DNA from: Maribacter cobaltidurans
Lineage (GTDB): Bacteria; Bacteroidota; Bacteroidia; Flavobacteriales; Flavobacteriaceae
Assembly: GCF_002269385.1 (NCBI RefSeq)
Contig: NZ_CP022957.1
Location: 2,351,001 to 2,415,000, forward strand
Reading direction: 5' to 3'
DNA length: 64,000 bases
Of the stretch, positions 63,038-64,000 are shown one piece after another (within the stretch, counting starts at the first letter, position 1; each line of letters opens with the position of its first letter). A model generated the notes under the pieces. That model worked only from the letters and a program-made list of their open reading frames with translations, did no database searches and was not told the origin of the DNA. The translations under genes and the position numbers were made by a program.

Positions 63038-63832
63038 TCATCTTTTTTTGAACTCTGTTATCTTATCATAGGAAGCTACAATACCTTGTATTAGTGATGA
63101 GCTTAGTCCCTGGTGTTCCATTTCGTTCAATCCTTGTATGGTACAACCCATAGGGGTAGTGACCCTGTCTATTTCCTCCTCTGGATGATTGCCGGATTCT
63201 ATCAATAATTTTGCTGCTCCGTTACAGGTATGCATGGCCAGTTCCTGGGCTTCTTTGGCATCGAACCCTAGCTGAATTGCTCCTTGTGTGGTAGCTCTGA
63301 TCAAACGCATCCAAAAGGCGATGCCACTGGCGCAGATAACCGTAGCCGCTTGCATTTGTGCTTCGGGTATTTGCATGGAGTGTCCCATTCTATTGAAAAT
63401 GGCCTTGGCCAGATCTATCCGTTTTTTACCTTTTTCATTGCTGCAGATACAGGTCATCGATTCCCCTACCGAGATAGCGGTGTTAGGCATACTTCTAATG
63501 ATATATTTATCGGCACCAATAACGGCTTCTATCTTATTGATTTCAAAACCGGTAATGGTGGAAATGATTACATGGTTGTCATTCAACAGGTCCTTGATAC
63601 TTTCTAGAATGTCCTTGAAATGACCTGGTTGAACCGCAAAAATCAAAATGTCAGACTTGGAAACGGCTTCCCTATTATCCGAGGTAACTGAGACATTTCC
63701 ATATTTTTCGTATTCGGAAATGGATTGGGTATTTCTCTTGGTGAGGTACATACTTGTTGCACCATTGCTATTAAGTATTCCTTTAGCTATGGAAAGTCCT
63801 AAATTACCGGTTCCTATGATGGCTATTTTCAT
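63038..63832 (-). CDS. proC: Pyrroline-5-carboxylate reductase
   Basis: The 264-residue protein has the Rossmann motif IIGTGNLGLSIAKGIL, IFAVQPGHFKDIL, IIRSMPNTAISVGESMT and the C-terminal block VTTPMGCTIQGLNEMEHQGL. It makes proline from P5C. Position between argC and argD is typical for Flavobacteriia. The 23-bp gap to argC suggests one transcript. Confidence 0.93.
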   Translation of the reverse strand: MKIAIIGTGNLGLSIAKGILNSNGATSMYLTKRNTQSISEYEKYGNVSVTSDNREAVSKSDILIFAVQPGHFKDILESIKDLLNDNHVIISTITGFEINKIEAVIGADKYIIRSMPNTAISVGESMTCICSNEKGKKRIDLAKAIFNRMGHSMQIPEAQMQAATVICASGIAFWMRLIRATTQGAIQLGFDAKEAQELAMHTCNGAAKLLIESGNHPEEEIDRVTTPMGCTIQGLNEMEHQGLSSSLIQGIVASYDKITEFKKR

Positions 63833-63855
63833 GTGGTTATTTTTTTTAATGACAT

Positions 63856-64000
63856 CTAAAAAACACTTGCCTTCAGATTCAATCCTAGATTTTCCTCCAG
63901 CCCAAGAATCAAGTTCATGTTCTGCACCGCTTGTCCTGATGCGCCTTTTAATAAATTATCGATTGCCGATGTAATCAACAAGGTATCCTTATGCTTATGC
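63856..64000 (-). CDS. argC: N-acyl-gamma-glutamyl-phosphate reductase, C-terminal end only
   Basis: Forty-eight codons and a TAG stop (63858-63856) are visible; the rest is beyond the right edge. The end of the protein reads [20 protein letters not shown] followed by [13 protein letters not shown]. The [14 protein letters not shown] block is diagnostic of ArgC. It reduces N-acylglutamyl-phosphate to the semialdehyde used by ArgD. Confidence 0.9.
   Translation of the reverse strand, partial: HKHKDTLLITSAIDNLLKGASGQAVQNMNLILGLEENLGLNLKASVF

Noticed and set aside
1..64000. Transposases, integrases, tRNA or rRNA genes
   Set aside because: No frame or sequence with such signatures was seen on either strand.

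Overview
The window looks like part of the chromosome of a marine-type Flavobacteriia (Bacteroidetes). The reasons are a SusC/SusD pair, Bacteroidetes-type -7 promoter boxes (TAnnTTTG), many lipoproteins, mevalonate-pathway genes, and an arginine pathway that uses the N-acyl-L-ornithine carbamoyltransferase instead of OTCase. The DNA is AT-rich and tightly packed. I see no rRNA, tRNA, CRISPR array, prophage or transposase.

Layout. 1-607: left-truncated N-carbamoylputrescine amidase. 708-1358: secreted protein of unknown function. 1449-5431 (minus): compact operon of a GntP-type permease, RidA, a D-serine dehydratase/D-threonine aldolase-type PLP enzyme and an M19 dipeptidase, divergent from an exported class V aminotransferase (5672-6928). 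It reads as a D-amino-acid or dipeptide utilisation unit. 6930-10208 (minus): metallophosphoesterase, membrane-anchored AraC regulator and acyltransferase. 10322-18529: a GAF protein, an HD-phosphohydrolase fused to a Pycsar-effector-like membrane domain, a 1236-residue lipoprotein joining a metallophosphoesterase, a kinase-like domain and an Omp85-type barrel, and a predicted propeller lipoprotein. 18580-35928 (minus): SusC, SusD, three tandem ~1100-residue FG-GAP/ASPIC lipoproteins, a GyrI-like membrane protein and a vanadium haloperoxidase-family lipoprotein. 36284-42141 (plus): LacI regulator, beta-phosphoglucomutase, GH65 maltose phosphorylase and GH13 amylase, a cytoplasmic maltodextrin module divergent from susC. 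42219-50720: lipid and housekeeping genes, including mevalonate-pathway enzymes, a UbiA prenyltransferase, a divergent pseudouridine synthase and a zinc-ribbon metallopeptidase. 50694-53622 (minus): a stand-alone copy of the kinase-like domain and an M1 peptidase. 53837-54712: YihY. 54709-64000 (minus): arginine/proline operon argC-proC-argD-proA-proB-argF'-SDR-argB-argE-argH, interrupted by a four-helix-bundle (S23-like) gene between inverted repeats.

Most unusual material: (1) two paralogous secreted or anchored proteins with a Fam20/PI4K-like GDWDRHxxQW...DRD signature, one fused to a phosphatase and an outer-membrane barrel; (2) the HD-PycTM fusion; (3) the SusCD / triple ASPIC / haloperoxidase cluster with a strong hairpin after susD; (4) the S23-like insertion in the arginine operon; (5) Ser90 at the acyl-specificity position of the ornithine transcarbamylase. 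All functions are read from sequence motifs; no searches were run.
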